This document shows positions 8,135-16,332 of a stretch of 64,000 nt of DNA, piece after piece (position 1 is the first letter of the stretch; each line of letters starts with the position of its first letter). This stretch comes from Nitratiruptor sp. SB155-2. GTDB lineage: Bacteria; Campylobacterota; Campylobacteria; Campylobacterales; Nitratiruptoraceae. Position numbers and translations under genes: made by a program. The DNA is taken from assembly GCF_000010325.1 (NCBI RefSeq), contig NC_009662.1:1694501-1758500 (forward strand), written 5' to 3'. The notes beneath the pieces are model-generated. The model saw only the letters and a program-made list of their open reading frames with translations. It searched no databases and was not told where the DNA came from.

Positions 8135-11020
8135 TTAGCGCAATAGTTCTTGAAAACGTTGCTGTCTAATATTTTCTTTAAGTAGCTGTTTTGTAGTAGT
8201 TTCTATTTTTGGCTGTTGCTGTTGAGGGCGTTGGCTAAAAAATTGTATAATTGATTTAAGTCCTTCGATTGATCGATAAATAAGCTCTTTAAATCGTAAT
8301 CGCTCTTTTCTAATATTTCCAATCTCTCGTTTATGCTCTGAAATTGATTTTTTATAACTTCCTGATTTTTCAAAATCTCCAGCAGCATTTCTTTTGTGTT
8401 CATTTTTTTCTCCTTTCAAATATTGTAAAGTTGAAGATTTGTGGGCTTTTTTTGATACATTTGCCCTAAGCTCTTCTTTGTTTTGAGTGTAGATTTTTAA
8501 ATCTTCTTTTGCTCGTGTTACCTGCGTATAAAATGAATTAAAACTTGCTATTTGTGAATCGGCTAAAATCGCTACATTTCGGGCTGTTACACCTTGTGCT
8601 TTGTAGTCTGTAATAGCGTATCCGTGATCAAAATAATTGTAATGATGGCAATAAAAGCTTTTGCCACTTTTCAAAAGAATAATGCCATCTTCTTTTATTT
8701 CTTTGATATAGTCGATCTCTCCGTTTTTTATTTCTTTTGAGTTCTTTGTAAATACAATCTTTTCACCAACTACAAACTCTTTTTCGACTTTTTTGAAAAC
8801 GACAATATCATCTGCATATTTTTTCAAATCAAGCTCTTTTTCCTCTCTTCTTTCGGTTCTCACGATCAATGTATGCTCATCTTTTGTGTCGACTACTTCG
8901 ACTATCTCGCCATTTTTGAAATTCGGGATCTTGCCGATATTAATAGTTGTATTTAGATAACTATAAGCAAAAAATTTGTTTATGCCACTAAACGATTGCA
9001 TTTCATTAATAGTTATTTTTATGGATTTATTGCTATTATTATTTTTCTTTTTAATTATTTGGTTGATGATTTTTCGATCTTCATTTTTAGATGCAATAAT
9101 TAATAGATCACCTTTCTTTTCAAAATAATCATTTACAATTTGCTGGTATAGCTCACCTTTGTCTTCCTCCAAAAGTTTGTTACTATTAAGCAAAAGAGAA
9201 AAAAGCTGATCAAATTCTTGATCTTTTGTAAGCCTCACAACTTCTTTTGTAAATTCTGTTTTTTGGCGTAATGTCTCGCCCAATGTAATAGTTTCCGCTC
9301 CTCTTCTTTGCATCTCTGCAAAAATATCGCCCGCTGCTATTGCTTTAAACTGCTTTACATCGCCAACGAATACAACTTTGTCATTGTTTTTCTTTGCAAT
9401 TTTTATTATTTTGGCTATCTGTCGGCTTCCTACAAGTCCCGCCTCGTCCACGATAATAAGTCTCTCTTTCGACTCTTTAAATTCATCTTTGGCTTCTGAA
9501 TATAAAAAAGAGTGAATAGTAGAAGATTTGATCCCGCTATCTTCTTCAAGTCCCGCCGCTGCTTTACCTGTAAAAGATAATCCTATAATTTCTCGGTTCG
9601 GTTGCTCTGCTTCCAAAAATTCTTTCAAAGCTTTCATACTGTATGTTTTCCCCGTTCCTGCGTCCCCCTGTATTACCATGAATTGACTATCACTTATAAG
9701 AATTTTTGAAAACATCTCTTTTTGGCCAACGGTCATATTGTCGTAATTGTTTTTTATGAAGTTCTCGATTTTTCCTCTATCTTTGTAAAGCTGCCCTGTT
9801 TTGTCCATTACTTTACTAATTATGTATTTCTCCGCCGCCAAAACATCAATTGTCGTGTAAATATCGTTGTCTAGTTGGATTATCTTATCGTTGAATTTAA
9901 TTGCCTCTTCAAGCTCCTCTTTGGTAATTCCATGTTTCAATCCCAATTTCATAGCGTCTTTATGTATCTCTTCTTTGCTAAATGTGGAGTTCGTCTCGGT
10001 TATCGCTCTTGCTGTAAGTTCTATGAACTCATCGGCTTTTGCCTGCTTTAATCCTTCGCTCTCTTTTTCCCTGTTATGCAACAACTCTTCGATTCTTTCT
10101 TTAGTGATTCCAATATTTTCAAGCCTATTTTTATTTTTATTTAGTATCTCCTCTCGCTCTACCTCTTGTTTTGGTGGCTTAATATCTTGATTGATAATTT
10201 CAAGTAACTTACTTTCATTAGTGTTTGGATACTTTTCTCTATATTCCTCAATTAAGGCTCTCATTGATTTACTTCGCCCGCTAAACTCTTTCAACTCTTC
10301 TTTTTTAAAGTCTTGTAATTCAAAAAATCCGTTTTTAGCGTCCGTAAATTCTATTTTGTAGCCTAACTCTTTTAAATTGTTTGCTAGTTCATTCCTGTAT
10401 AGTTGCCCAAAATACATTTTGTTCTTATAAATTCCAAAATTTTCTATTGCTCCAGTTTTAAATTCTCCGTTTTTATCTACATAAGAAACTACATTGAAAA
10501 TAAAATTGTGCGTGTGGAGCTGTGGATCTATATTTCCCGATGGTGTTATCCTCGTAGTATCGTGTTGGAAACTTGCATACACTATGCCCGCTTTTATTCT
10601 CTCTATTTCCCCCGCTTCGTTTCTAATTCTCGTTAAAGCATACTTTCCGATCTCTTCCATCGCCTTTTGCGTGGCCCTCTCATGTGCCTCTCTTAATTTT
10701 AGTGCCTCTTCCGTTAGTCCGTTTGCCTGCAATGCTTCCATCATTACAGATACACTTTTTGGTGCAGAAAATGTTACATCAAATCCCGCTCGTTTGTTTG
10801 CTGTGGTATTTTTTGTGAGTGCTTCGCCTGTAATTGCGTGAGTGTTATTGAGAAGAGATTGGAAAGTATCTTTTGTAACTTCTTGTCCGTTCTTTACTCC
10901 TACTGCTGGGGCTGCTGCTCCGTGAAAAAAACCATTTTCAGAATTTTTCTGATAGTAGTTTTCTTCTTGGTAGTAACTGCTTGCTTGGTCTTTATTCTGA
11001 AACTTACTAATGCTAATCAT
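8135..11020 (-). CDS. MobF-family relaxase/helicase (TrwC/TraI-like)
   Basis: The 961-residue protein has the two-part layout of MobF relaxases. The N-terminal relaxase domain (1 to about 300) has paired tyrosines (Y16-Y17 and Y22-Y23) and a histidine cluster (H153, with H169 and H171 in LHTHNF). The RecD-like helicase domain has a Walker A (GDAGTGKT, about 450) and a Walker B (IIVDEAGLVG, about 525). It nicks the transferred strand at oriT and unwinds it. Its ATG overlaps the TGA of the upstream gene (ATGA), giving coupled translation. The C-terminal 120 residues are low-complexity and basic, and a second frame overlaps them (8203-8403). The family call is secure. Confidence 0.95.
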   Translation of the reverse strand: MISISKFQNKDQASSYYQEENYYQKNSENGFFHGAAAPAVGVKNGQEVTKDTFQSLLNNTHAITGEALTKNTTANKRAGFDVTFSAPKSVSVMMEALQANGLTEEALKLREAHERATQKAMEEIGKYALTRIRNEAGEIERIKAGIVYASFQHDTTRITPSGNIDPQLHTHNFIFNVVSYVDKNGEFKTGAIENFGIYKNKMYFGQLYRNELANNLKELGYKIEFTDAKNGFFELQDFKKEELKEFSGRSKSMRALIEEYREKYPNTNESKLLEIINQDIKPPKQEVEREEILNKNKNRLENIGITKERIEELLHNREKESEGLKQAKADEFIELTARAITETNSTFSKEEIHKDAMKLGLKHGITKEELEEAIKFNDKIIQLDNDIYTTIDVLAAEKYIISKVMDKTGQLYKDRGKIENFIKNNYDNMTVGQKEMFSKILISDSQFMVIQGDAGTGKTYSMKALKEFLEAEQPNREIIGLSFTGKAAAGLEEDSGIKSSTIHSFLYSEAKDEFKESKERLIIVDEAGLVGSRQIAKIIKIAKKNNDKVVFVGDVKQFKAIAAGDIFAEMQRRGAETITLGETLRQKTEFTKEVVRLTKDQEFDQLFSLLLNSNKLLEEDKGELYQQIVNDYFEKKGDLLIIASKNEDRKIINQIIKKKNNNSNKSIKITINEMQSFSGINKFFAYSYLNTTINIGKIPNFKNGEIVEVVDTKDEHTLIVRTERREEKELDLKKYADDIVVFKKVEKEFVVGEKIVFTKNSKEIKNGEIDYIKEIKEDGIILLKSGKSFYCHHYNYFDHGYAITDYKAQGVTARNVAILADSQIASFNSFYTQVTRAKEDLKIYTQNKEELRANVSKKAHKSSTLQYLKGEKNEHKRNAAGDFEKSGSYKKSISEHKREIGNIRKERLRFKELIYRSIEGLKSIIQFFSQRPQQQQPKIETTTKQLLKENIRQQRFQELLR
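8203..8403 (-). CDS. Small coiled-coil protein overlapping the relaxase 3' end in another frame
   Basis: This 66-codon frame lies wholly inside the relaxase gene, on the same strand but in a different frame. It has a textbook Shine-Dalgarno (AAAGGAG, 7 bases before the ATG), and its product reads like a natural helical protein (MNTKEMLLEILKNQ then heptads such as INERLEILEKSDYDLKSLF). Small accessory proteins of this type are common in mobilization operons. The overlapping relaxase segment is low-complexity (Lys/Glu/Gln), as expected if it is constrained by a second frame. It could still be a chance open frame; comparison with related relaxases would settle it. Confidence 0.5.
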   Translation of the reverse strand: MNTKEMLLEILKNQEVIKNQFQSINERLEILEKSDYDLKSLFIDQSKDLNQLYNFLANALNSNSQK

Positions 11021-11553
11021 TTTGCATTTACACTTTCGAACAATAGTAAAACATCATCACAAAAATCATTACAATCAACTATATTGCTATCATACAAATT
11101 GATTGTTACAAATTTGCATATTTCATTTTTTCTATTTGTTTCAATATATTCTGCAATCGTTCTAACAATATGCTTTAAATCAATCTCTTCTAATACATCA
11201 ATAATTATCTTTTTTTCTTCTTCTGAATTTCCTAACGATTTTCTTGAAACATATTTAATAAGATCCTCTTTGTTGTAACTTTTCAAAAAATCTTCCAAAA
11301 GTTTATTTCTTAAAAGATACGCTGGTAATACTCCACCAAAAAACAATTTATAAAGGACTTTCATCTTTTGTGGCTGAACACTAAATCTCTTAAAATTTAT
11401 TATCATTGCATTGATATTTTTAAAACTTGCTGCTGTGTTATTTGAATCGCCAAAAGCCAATAATGTTTTTAGTTGCTTTTCATTTTCTGATTTATCAGCT
11501 ATGAGAGTAGCATTGCCCCAAAACACTTTTTCAAATAAATTAAAAAGGGTCAC
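11017..11553 (-). CDS. Unknown protein upstream of the relaxase
   Basis: The 178-residue product is not recognised. It is predicted to be soluble and largely helical, with no signal peptide, membrane span or clear catalytic motif; Cys residues occur near the C-terminus (around 143 and 161-164). Translation starts at a GTG (11551-11553) preceded by AAGGA. The stop overlaps the relaxase start by four bases (ATGA), so the two are almost certainly co-translated. In mobilization operons this position is often held by a relaxosome accessory or DNA-binding protein, but nothing in the sequence proves that. Confidence 0.65.
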   Translation of the reverse strand: MTLFNLFEKVFWGNATLIADKSENEKQLKTLLAFGDSNNTAASFKNINAMIINFKRFSVQPQKMKVLYKLFFGGVLPAYLLRNKLLEDFLKSYNKEDLIKYVSRKSLGNSEEEKKIIIDVLEEIDLKHIVRTIAEYIETNRKNEICKFVTINLYDSNIVDCNDFCDDVLLLFESVNAK

Positions 11554-11589
11554 TTTTTTATCCTTTAATATTTATTATTTTTTTATAAT

Positions 11590-11829
11590 TTAATTAGTTT
11601 TTATAGTGGCAGCTAAAAAAATAGCCACATCAACAAGGTTAAATACAACTTTTGCATTATTCGAAGTACCGAGTTTTTTATATGGGGGAATTCCATAACC
11701 CCTACAAATATAATTGTCTATAGTTGATACAGATACACCTAATTCATAAGCTAACTCCCTTTTCCCAATTACTATTCTCTTATATTTTCTGTTTAAGTTA
11801 TCGTATATAAATTTTTCTTTTTCTGTCAT
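11590..11829 (-). CDS. Small helix-turn-helix protein (excisionase/AlpA-like)
   Basis: The 79-residue protein has one helix-turn-helix near residues 23-45 (KRELAYELGVSVSTIDNYI), followed by a glycine turn and a short beta stretch (RGYGIPPYKKLG ... VVFNLVDVAIFL), the pattern of MerR/AlpA/Xis-type winged-helix proteins. It has a good AAGGAGTAAG ribosome-binding site. It sits between the integrase and the mobilization genes, in the same direction as both. Such proteins act as recombination directionality factors or as transcriptional switches for excision genes. The choice between excisionase and regulator is open. Confidence 0.72.
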   Translation of the reverse strand: MTEKEKFIYDNLNRKYKRIVIGKRELAYELGVSVSTIDNYICRGYGIPPYKKLGTSNNAKVVFNLVDVAIFLAATIKTN

Positions 11830-12275
11830 TACTTACTCCTTTGATTGCAATATCACTGAATTATATCATGTAACTGTTTTGATAAATAAAATTTCCGATA
11901 TTTTTATATTTACTAAATAAATAATCTATTTGAATATTCTTTTTTATATAATAAAAAATATAAACAATTTATATTTTATTCCCATAAATTCGATGTTTTT
12001 ACCATATATCGTTTTCGGTTAAATTAGTCTTTATAATATTATTCTTATCTATTTCAATTTTACAATTAAGATTAATTAAATAATTTTTCCATTAAACAAA
12101 TTAATATATAGAACGAAAACTATACTTTTTTATACATATTTATAACTAATGTTATATTTTAATATAATAAGTGTTTTGTAGGATAATAAATATTTGGAAG
12201 TTATTTTGTTAAATGGAGAAGTTTCTAAAGAAAAATATTTTTTTTATAACAACATAAGTATAAAAAATTATCACT
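11830..12275. other. AT-rich intergenic region between HTH gene and integrase
   Basis: No gene is visible on either strand of these 446 bases. The stretch is extremely AT-rich with several poly-T and poly-A tracts and probably contains the promoter for the leftward HTH-relaxase operon near 11860. Short words TATCGTTTTCGG (about 12007) and GAACGAAAAC (about 12112) form a weak inverted pair that could be an integrase arm site, but the match is too short to be firm. Confidence 0.4.
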
Positions 12276-13373
12276 TTACAAATATAAGCTTCTCACTGCT
12301 TCTCGTCCACTGTCTGGAGCAAGTTTGGCATATCTCAAGGTCATATTAATATCTTTATGGTTCATGAGTCTTTGAATGGTATATATTGGAGTTCCATTGA
12401 TGGCTAAATGGCTCGCGAAAGTATGACGAAGGGTATGAATCACTACTCTATTTTTTCTATCGTTCGGCTGCAATCCTTGATTAAATAAACGATCCAATAT
12501 TGGCTTGAGAGGTACTTGTATCTGTCTTGAAGTAAGAGGTTTGCTGCTTTTGCTTAATATATAGTCATTCGCTTTCAATTGGGGCAGCAAGTCTTTTAGC
12601 AATGAGTGTAATGTATCATTGATAAAACCTGTATAAGTACTATCATTTTTGAAGTCTTTTAGTTTTATCGTTCCACTCTCTAAATCAATATCCTTTTTTT
12701 GAATTGCAAGTATTGTCTCTAGTCTTCCACCTGTAGATAATGAAAGATTACAAAAGAGATACAAAGTAGGATTATCTTTGACTGTATCAAGCAAAAGCTT
12801 AACTTCATCCACACTTAAAAAGCGCTCCCTTGCATTATCTACTTTTAGTCGTTTGACCTTTTTAGCTGGATTGCTTCCTTGATACAATCCTTTCTCTATC
12901 CCTACATTAATAATGGTCGATAAAAGATTGATGATATGATTGACCGTTTTATAGCTGTACCCTTCATTTATCTTTTTCTTTTGCAGTTTTTGAATGGCTT
13001 CTGGTGTAATGGCAGCAATTGGAGTGGAACCAAAAGTTGGTTGGATATGATTGATATACCTAGCTTTCTCATCATGCAAGGATTTGTTATGAAGCTCTCT
13101 ATCTTTAACATAGAGTTCAAAAGCTTCATCCAATACTTTGCTTTTTCGTAATTTTTTTGCTCGTAATGGATCTTCTCCAAGTTTTACTTTATTGATATAC
13201 TCATTTCTTTTATTATAGGTATAGACTTCAGTAATTCCTGCAGATTTTTTGCCAACAGTGACCCATTTCTTTTTACCATTTTCATCTTTATAAGTAAATG
13301 AGTAACTAATATCTCCATTGGCCAATTTATTAAGATAGACACCTGGATATTTTCTGCTCTTTACTCTTGCCAA
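12276..13373 (-). CDS. Tyrosine recombinase/integrase
   Basis: The 365-residue protein has the N-terminal DUF4102-like/arm-binding region, a SAM-like core-binding domain (about residues 65-160) and a catalytic domain. Active-site residues are visible: R in STGGRLETILA (near 221), the H-x-x-R box HTLRHTFASHLA (near 318), H in MNHKDINM (about 343) and the nucleophile Tyr in LRYAKLAP (about 351). The likely start is a TTG (13371-13373) with AAAGGAATT upstream. It is oriented away from the tRNA-like attachment remnant at 13558-13580, which lies 185 bases upstream. This supports its role in site-specific integration of the left element at a tRNA 3' end. Confidence 0.94.
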   Translation of the reverse strand: MARVKSRKYPGVYLNKLANGDISYSFTYKDENGKKKWVTVGKKSAGITEVYTYNKRNEYINKVKLGEDPLRAKKLRKSKVLDEAFELYVKDRELHNKSLHDEKARYINHIQPTFGSTPIAAITPEAIQKLQKKKINEGYSYKTVNHIINLLSTIINVGIEKGLYQGSNPAKKVKRLKVDNARERFLSVDEVKLLLDTVKDNPTLYLFCNLSLSTGGRLETILAIQKKDIDLESGTIKLKDFKNDSTYTGFINDTLHSLLKDLLPQLKANDYILSKSSKPLTSRQIQVPLKPILDRLFNQGLQPNDRKNRVVIHTLRHTFASHLAINGTPIYTIQRLMNHKDINMTLRYAKLAPDSGREAVRSLYL

Positions 13374-13557
13374 ATTAATTCCTTTAAGCTTTGAGCTTTT
13401 TTTATTTTGCTACCCTATTGCTACCCAAAATTTAAAAAACTTACGAAAAGTATAGAAAACATTATATCATGAAGATCTCAAAGAATGTCCATAAATAAGG
13501 GGACATTGGAATACAATAGAAAACTTTAAGGAAAATTAGAAAATATTGAGTTTAGAA

Positions 13558-13580
13558 TTCAAATCCCGCCACTCCGACCA
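13558..13580 (+). other. Attachment site: tRNA 3'-end remnant (probably tRNA-Pro)
   Basis: This stretch reads T-loop, CCCGC T-stem, CACTCCG acceptor strand, then ACCA, exactly the 3' end of a bacterial tRNA whose 5' acceptor would be CGGAGTG, as in tRNA-Pro. No 5' half of a tRNA lies upstream. It therefore looks like the displaced 3' end left at the right boundary after integration by the nearby tyrosine integrase; the intact tRNA and other end should be left of the window. The orientation agrees with an element lying to the left. Confidence 0.75.
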
Positions 13581-13707
13581 TTGATAAATCCTCCAATAAA
13601 ACAGGAACTCACAAGCCTCTTTTAGGAAACAAATTAAACGACTTTTCAACCTAATTAGATAAAGAAATCAATAAGTAAAAAAAGATTATTCAAAGTTCCA
13701 AATCAAA

Positions 13708-13995
13708 CTAACAATCCTTGTTTATCCTGTCATACCTTTTGTGGTTAAGTATCTGCTGAAAGATGGCGGCATCTCCGTTATCTGTGTAAAGTATCCGATA
13801 TTGCGTATTTAATACACTTATCGATCTTCTTCTCTTGTCTTTTTTACAGATGATTTTATGAGGTCTTAACCTGTAATCGTTTGGATTTTCTAAAAAGATT
13901 GCTTCCGTTTTATCGATTATCTCTTTTGAAAGAGATCCTTTTTTGATCAATTTCTCTTTTTGCTTCTCATACAGATTTGTTTTGATGATTTTCAC
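13708..13995 (-). CDS. RelE/ParE-superfamily toxin-like protein
   Basis: The 95-residue protein has the size and pattern of RelE/YafQ/HigB-type mRNA interferases: an N-terminal helix pair rich in Lys (LYEKQKEKLIKKG), a Pro-Asn-Asp loop (LENPNDYRLRPHKI), a basic strand (CKKDKRRRSISVLN), and a C-terminal strand plus helix (YRILYTDNGDAAIFQQILNHKRYDR). These toxins cleave mRNA at the ribosome. Its first 29 bases overlap the upstream 125-residue gene, which would be its partner, although that product does not resemble a usual antitoxin. It lies between the two tRNA-like remnants, so it may belong to an older integration event. Confidence 0.72.
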   Translation of the reverse strand: MKIIKTNLYEKQKEKLIKKGSLSKEIIDKTEAIFLENPNDYRLRPHKIICKKDKRRRSISVLNTQYRILYTDNGDAAIFQQILNHKRYDRINKDC

Positions 13996-14344
13996 CGATA
14001 TAGTCCGCTATTTTATTGCTTAAGATAAATTGTATTGTAAGGAGCTTTGAAAGGATTTTATTGAGCAAAAACCTATGAATAAAATTAGCGTTATCGATCT
14101 TCTCTTCTAAATCGTCCAATGTATCATCAATAATTTCAAGTGCTTTTTCAACGCTCTCTATATCGTCTTTTGTTACAACTGCATAGGAGATATATTTTTC
14201 AAGGATATTTAGAAATTTATAGACACGATACAATATTTTTAGGTTTATAGCATCGTTTCTAATGGCTTTAATGCCATCGAACAATGGTGTCATGTTAAAG
14301 TCGATTTTTATCAAATTATCGTGCCTGTAAGCAGCTGTGCCCAT
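13967..14344 (-). CDS. Unknown helical protein paired with a RelE-like toxin
   Basis: The 125-residue product starts MGTAAYRHDNLIKIDFN. The ATG at 14342-14344 is preferred because AAAGAGGTG precedes it; a GTG nine codons upstream is weaker. It is almost all helix, with an acidic stretch (VEKALEIIDDTLDDLEEKID, about residues 67-86) and no DNA-binding motif that I can see. It overlaps the toxin-like gene by 29 bases, an arrangement typical of toxin-antitoxin pairs. It is longer than most RelB antitoxins and lacks a recognisable ribbon-helix-helix or HTH. It could be a protein-only neutraliser or an unrelated gene. Confidence 0.6.
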   Translation of the reverse strand: MGTAAYRHDNLIKIDFNMTPLFDGIKAIRNDAINLKILYRVYKFLNILEKYISYAVVTKDDIESVEKALEIIDDTLDDLEEKIDNANFIHRFLLNKILSKLLTIQFILSNKIADYIGENHQNKSV

Positions 14345-14371
14345 ATTTTCACCTCTTTGTTTTGATTCCAC

Positions 14372-14766
14372 ACTTGAAGATTATTATTGTACTATGTTTT
14401 ACTCAAAATTATGAAAAACTGCAAAGAACATCCACTTTTACCAGACAACTACTCAAAAAGCCTCTCTAACCCGCTCACAGCTCTCATCATAGTAAAGATA
14501 TGTCCTTGCTAATGGATTTCCACATTATGAGAGACATCATTCACAGATACAATGCCATTATAGCCTTCAATTTTGATATAATTGTATGTGTTCTTCAAGT
14601 ATCTTGTGAGACCCACTTATATCATGTAAAAAGTATGGGAGGCTACCTATTTTATTGGACTTTTGAACATTTAAAAAAGGTGGAGATATGCGGTGTGTCA
14701 GATTTCAACCCCGCCACTGAGACCATTGCTACTTTTCTCTCATCAAATCTTTACATCGACTTTCAA
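14372..14766. other. Intergenic region with decayed sequences
   Basis: No intact gene is supported here. On the minus strand near 14453-14524 a short open stretch reads GNPLARTYLYYDESCERVRE and then stops, which looks like the tail of a lost gene. A degenerate copy of the tRNA 3' remnant lies at 14704-14725. The region appears to be decayed DNA between the toxin pair and tRNA-Thr. Confidence 0.4.
14704..14725 (+). repeat. Degenerate copy of the tRNA 3'-end attachment remnant
   Basis: The stretch TTCAACCCCGCCACTGAGAC followed by CA matches the remnant at 13558-13580, apart from one deletion and about three substitutions. Both copies continue with TTG after the CCA. The two are direct repeats 1.15 kb apart and bracket the RelE-like gene pair. 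The likely meaning is an older attachment site from an earlier integration, but the shorter match makes chance similarity possible. Confidence 0.45.
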
Positions 14767-14843
14767 GCCAACGTAGCTCAGCTGGCGAGAGCACCTGATT
14801 CGTAATCAAGAGGTCACGGGTTCGAGTCCCGTCGTTGGCTCCA
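14767..14843 (+). tRNA. trnT: tRNA-Thr(CGT)
   Basis: The 77-base cloverleaf has a 7-bp acceptor stem (GCCAACG with CGTTGGC), D arm GCTC...GAGC, anticodon loop TTCGTAA with anticodon CGT (reads ACG), T arm ACGGG...CCCGT with loop TTCGAGT, and an encoded CCA. The anticodon stem CCTGA/TCAAG has one C-A mismatch at its second pair, which is unusual but tolerable. Confidence 0.93.
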
Positions 14844-14849
14844 TTTTTG

Positions 14850-14871
14850 AAACGTTTTTGAAACGTTTTTC
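14850..14871 (+). terminator. Possible terminator after tRNA-Thr
   Basis: Two copies of AAACGTTT (14850-14857 and 14861-14868) separated by TTG can pair as an 8-bp hairpin, followed by TTC. The stem is AT-rich and the T tract short, so termination is plausible rather than certain. The same bases also form an 11-base tandem repeat (TTTTTGAAACG). Confidence 0.4.
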
Positions 14872-14932
14872 AGATACCATAGTTTCCGATCTATATTGTA
14901 AATCTAATACAAATTTAATATAAAGGAAGTTC

Positions 14933-16321
14933 ATGGGTCAAAAAAGAGTCGCTTTCATTGCTACTTCTATCATTCTGCTTCTTTTTACCGGATGTGGATC
15001 GGGACTGAAAAATCTTGGGAAATCTTCAGCACATATGCAAGAAGCCCGGCAAGCATCCACAAAAGCACAGTATCAAAATCTTTTTCATCGATACCAGGAT
15101 GAAAACAAAACCGATGATCTGTTGTGGAACTACGAAGCAGGTACAGTTGGCTACTATGTACAGCGTTATAAAGATAGCGTCTTCTATTTTGACAAAGCTG
15201 AGGAATTGATCAAAAAATATGATGAAGAGATCCTGGCTTCAAAAGTTCTCAGTAATGTAGGAGCGGTCCTGACCAACGATACGTTCATGGATTATCGTCC
15301 TAGAATCTACGAAAAGATCATGGTCAATACCTACAAAGCAATCGACTTTATCAACAAAGGTGACTTTCAAAATGCCAGAATAGAGTTCAACAGAGCGTTG
15401 GTCAGAGAGGACAGAGCAAAAGAGTTTTTCGCCAAAGAGATCGGGAAAGAGAAAGAGAAACTTCAAAAAGAGAAAAAGAAAAAACTCCAAAATGTCCAAA
15501 TAAAAAAACAGACCACGAGTCCGATAGAGAAAAAATACTCCAACCTGTTTGCTTTCAAGCCTTATAGAGACTTTACCAACCCATTCACCAATTATCTTGC
15601 AGGCATCTACTTCTTAAGCAGGGGAGATTATGGCAAAGCCACTGATCTGTTAAAAGAGTGCTATGGTATGGTAAAAGGAGTGGACAGCGGAGCAGAGTAC
15701 GTAAAGTCCGATTTTGAACTTGCTGACAAAATGAAAGGCTCTGTATTGGCTCGAAAACAACACTACACTTGGGTGATTTTCATGAATGGCCTTGCTCCAA
15801 AAAAAGAGGAGTGGAAAATCAACGTTCCTGTTTTTCTAGTATCCAATAAAGTTTTATATACTGGCATTGCACTTCCAACGCTGAAAATGAGACCGAAAGC
15901 CTTTGACGCTCTTGAAGTCAAAACACCTACACAACAGAAGAAGACAAAAACTGTAGCCACTATGGACAGAGTCATCAAACTGGAGTTCAAAAAAAGATTT
16001 CCGATAATTATGACGCGGGCTTTGACAAGAACGATCACTCAAACCATCATACAAAAGCAGCTTCATGACAGAGCAGGTTTTCTAGGAGGGCTTGCAGGAG
16101 CTGTATATCAAGGTATAATGAACAGAGCAGATACCAGAATGTGGGAGAGACTCCCAAAAGAGTTTCAGGTAGCAAGAGTACAAAGCTCTTCAGAAGTGGC
16201 TATCTATTCTCCCAACGGTGAAATAGCAAGGATCCCAACAGATACAAATCATGATTTTCTTGTATTTGTTACAATTCAGACACCACAGAGTGAGCCGATT
16301 ATCTCATGGCAAAAACTTTAA
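14933..16321 (+). CDS. COG3014-family lipoprotein with TPR-like repeats
   Basis: The 462-residue product starts with a lipoprotein signal ending LLFTGC, so Cys21 would be lipidated. The body is helical with TPR-like pairs (around 55-125 and 195-240), and a Lys-rich linker lies near 165-190. It matches the uncharacterised COG3014 family, usually found beside YcfL- and LpoB-like lipoproteins, as here. It is the first gene of a five-gene rightward run. The run resembles an outer-membrane or peptidoglycan-associated assembly cluster, but no biochemical role is known for this family. An inverted TTGTA-N7-TACAA lies at 14896-14912 in its promoter region. Confidence 0.8.
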   Translation: MGQKRVAFIATSIILLLFTGCGSGLKNLGKSSAHMQEARQASTKAQYQNLFHRYQDENKTDDLLWNYEAGTVGYYVQRYKDSVFYFDKAEELIKKYDEEILASKVLSNVGAVLTNDTFMDYRPRIYEKIMVNTYKAIDFINKGDFQNARIEFNRALVREDRAKEFFAKEIGKEKEKLQKEKKKKLQNVQIKKQTTSPIEKKYSNLFAFKPYRDFTNPFTNYLAGIYFLSRGDYGKATDLLKECYGMVKGVDSGAEYVKSDFELADKMKGSVLARKQHYTWVIFMNGLAPKKEEWKINVPVFLVSNKVLYTGIALPTLKMRPKAFDALEVKTPTQQKKTKTVATMDRVIKLEFKKRFPIIMTRALTRTITQTIIQKQLHDRAGFLGGLAGAVYQGIMNRADTRMWERLPKEFQVARVQSSSEVAIYSPNGEIARIPTDTNHDFLVFVTIQTPQSEPIISWQKL

Positions 16322-16332
16322 AAGGATCGAAA

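Noticed and set aside
1-13580. Insertion sequence transposase
   Set aside because: I looked for DDE or HUH transposases and terminal inverted repeats in the element and saw none; the only recombinase is the tyrosine integrase.
14453-14524. Short open stretch on the minus strand reading GNPLARTYLYYDESCERVRE
   Set aside because: It looks like the tail of a lost gene, but there is no start, no flanking coding signal and no family I can name. I kept it only as part of the intergenic description.
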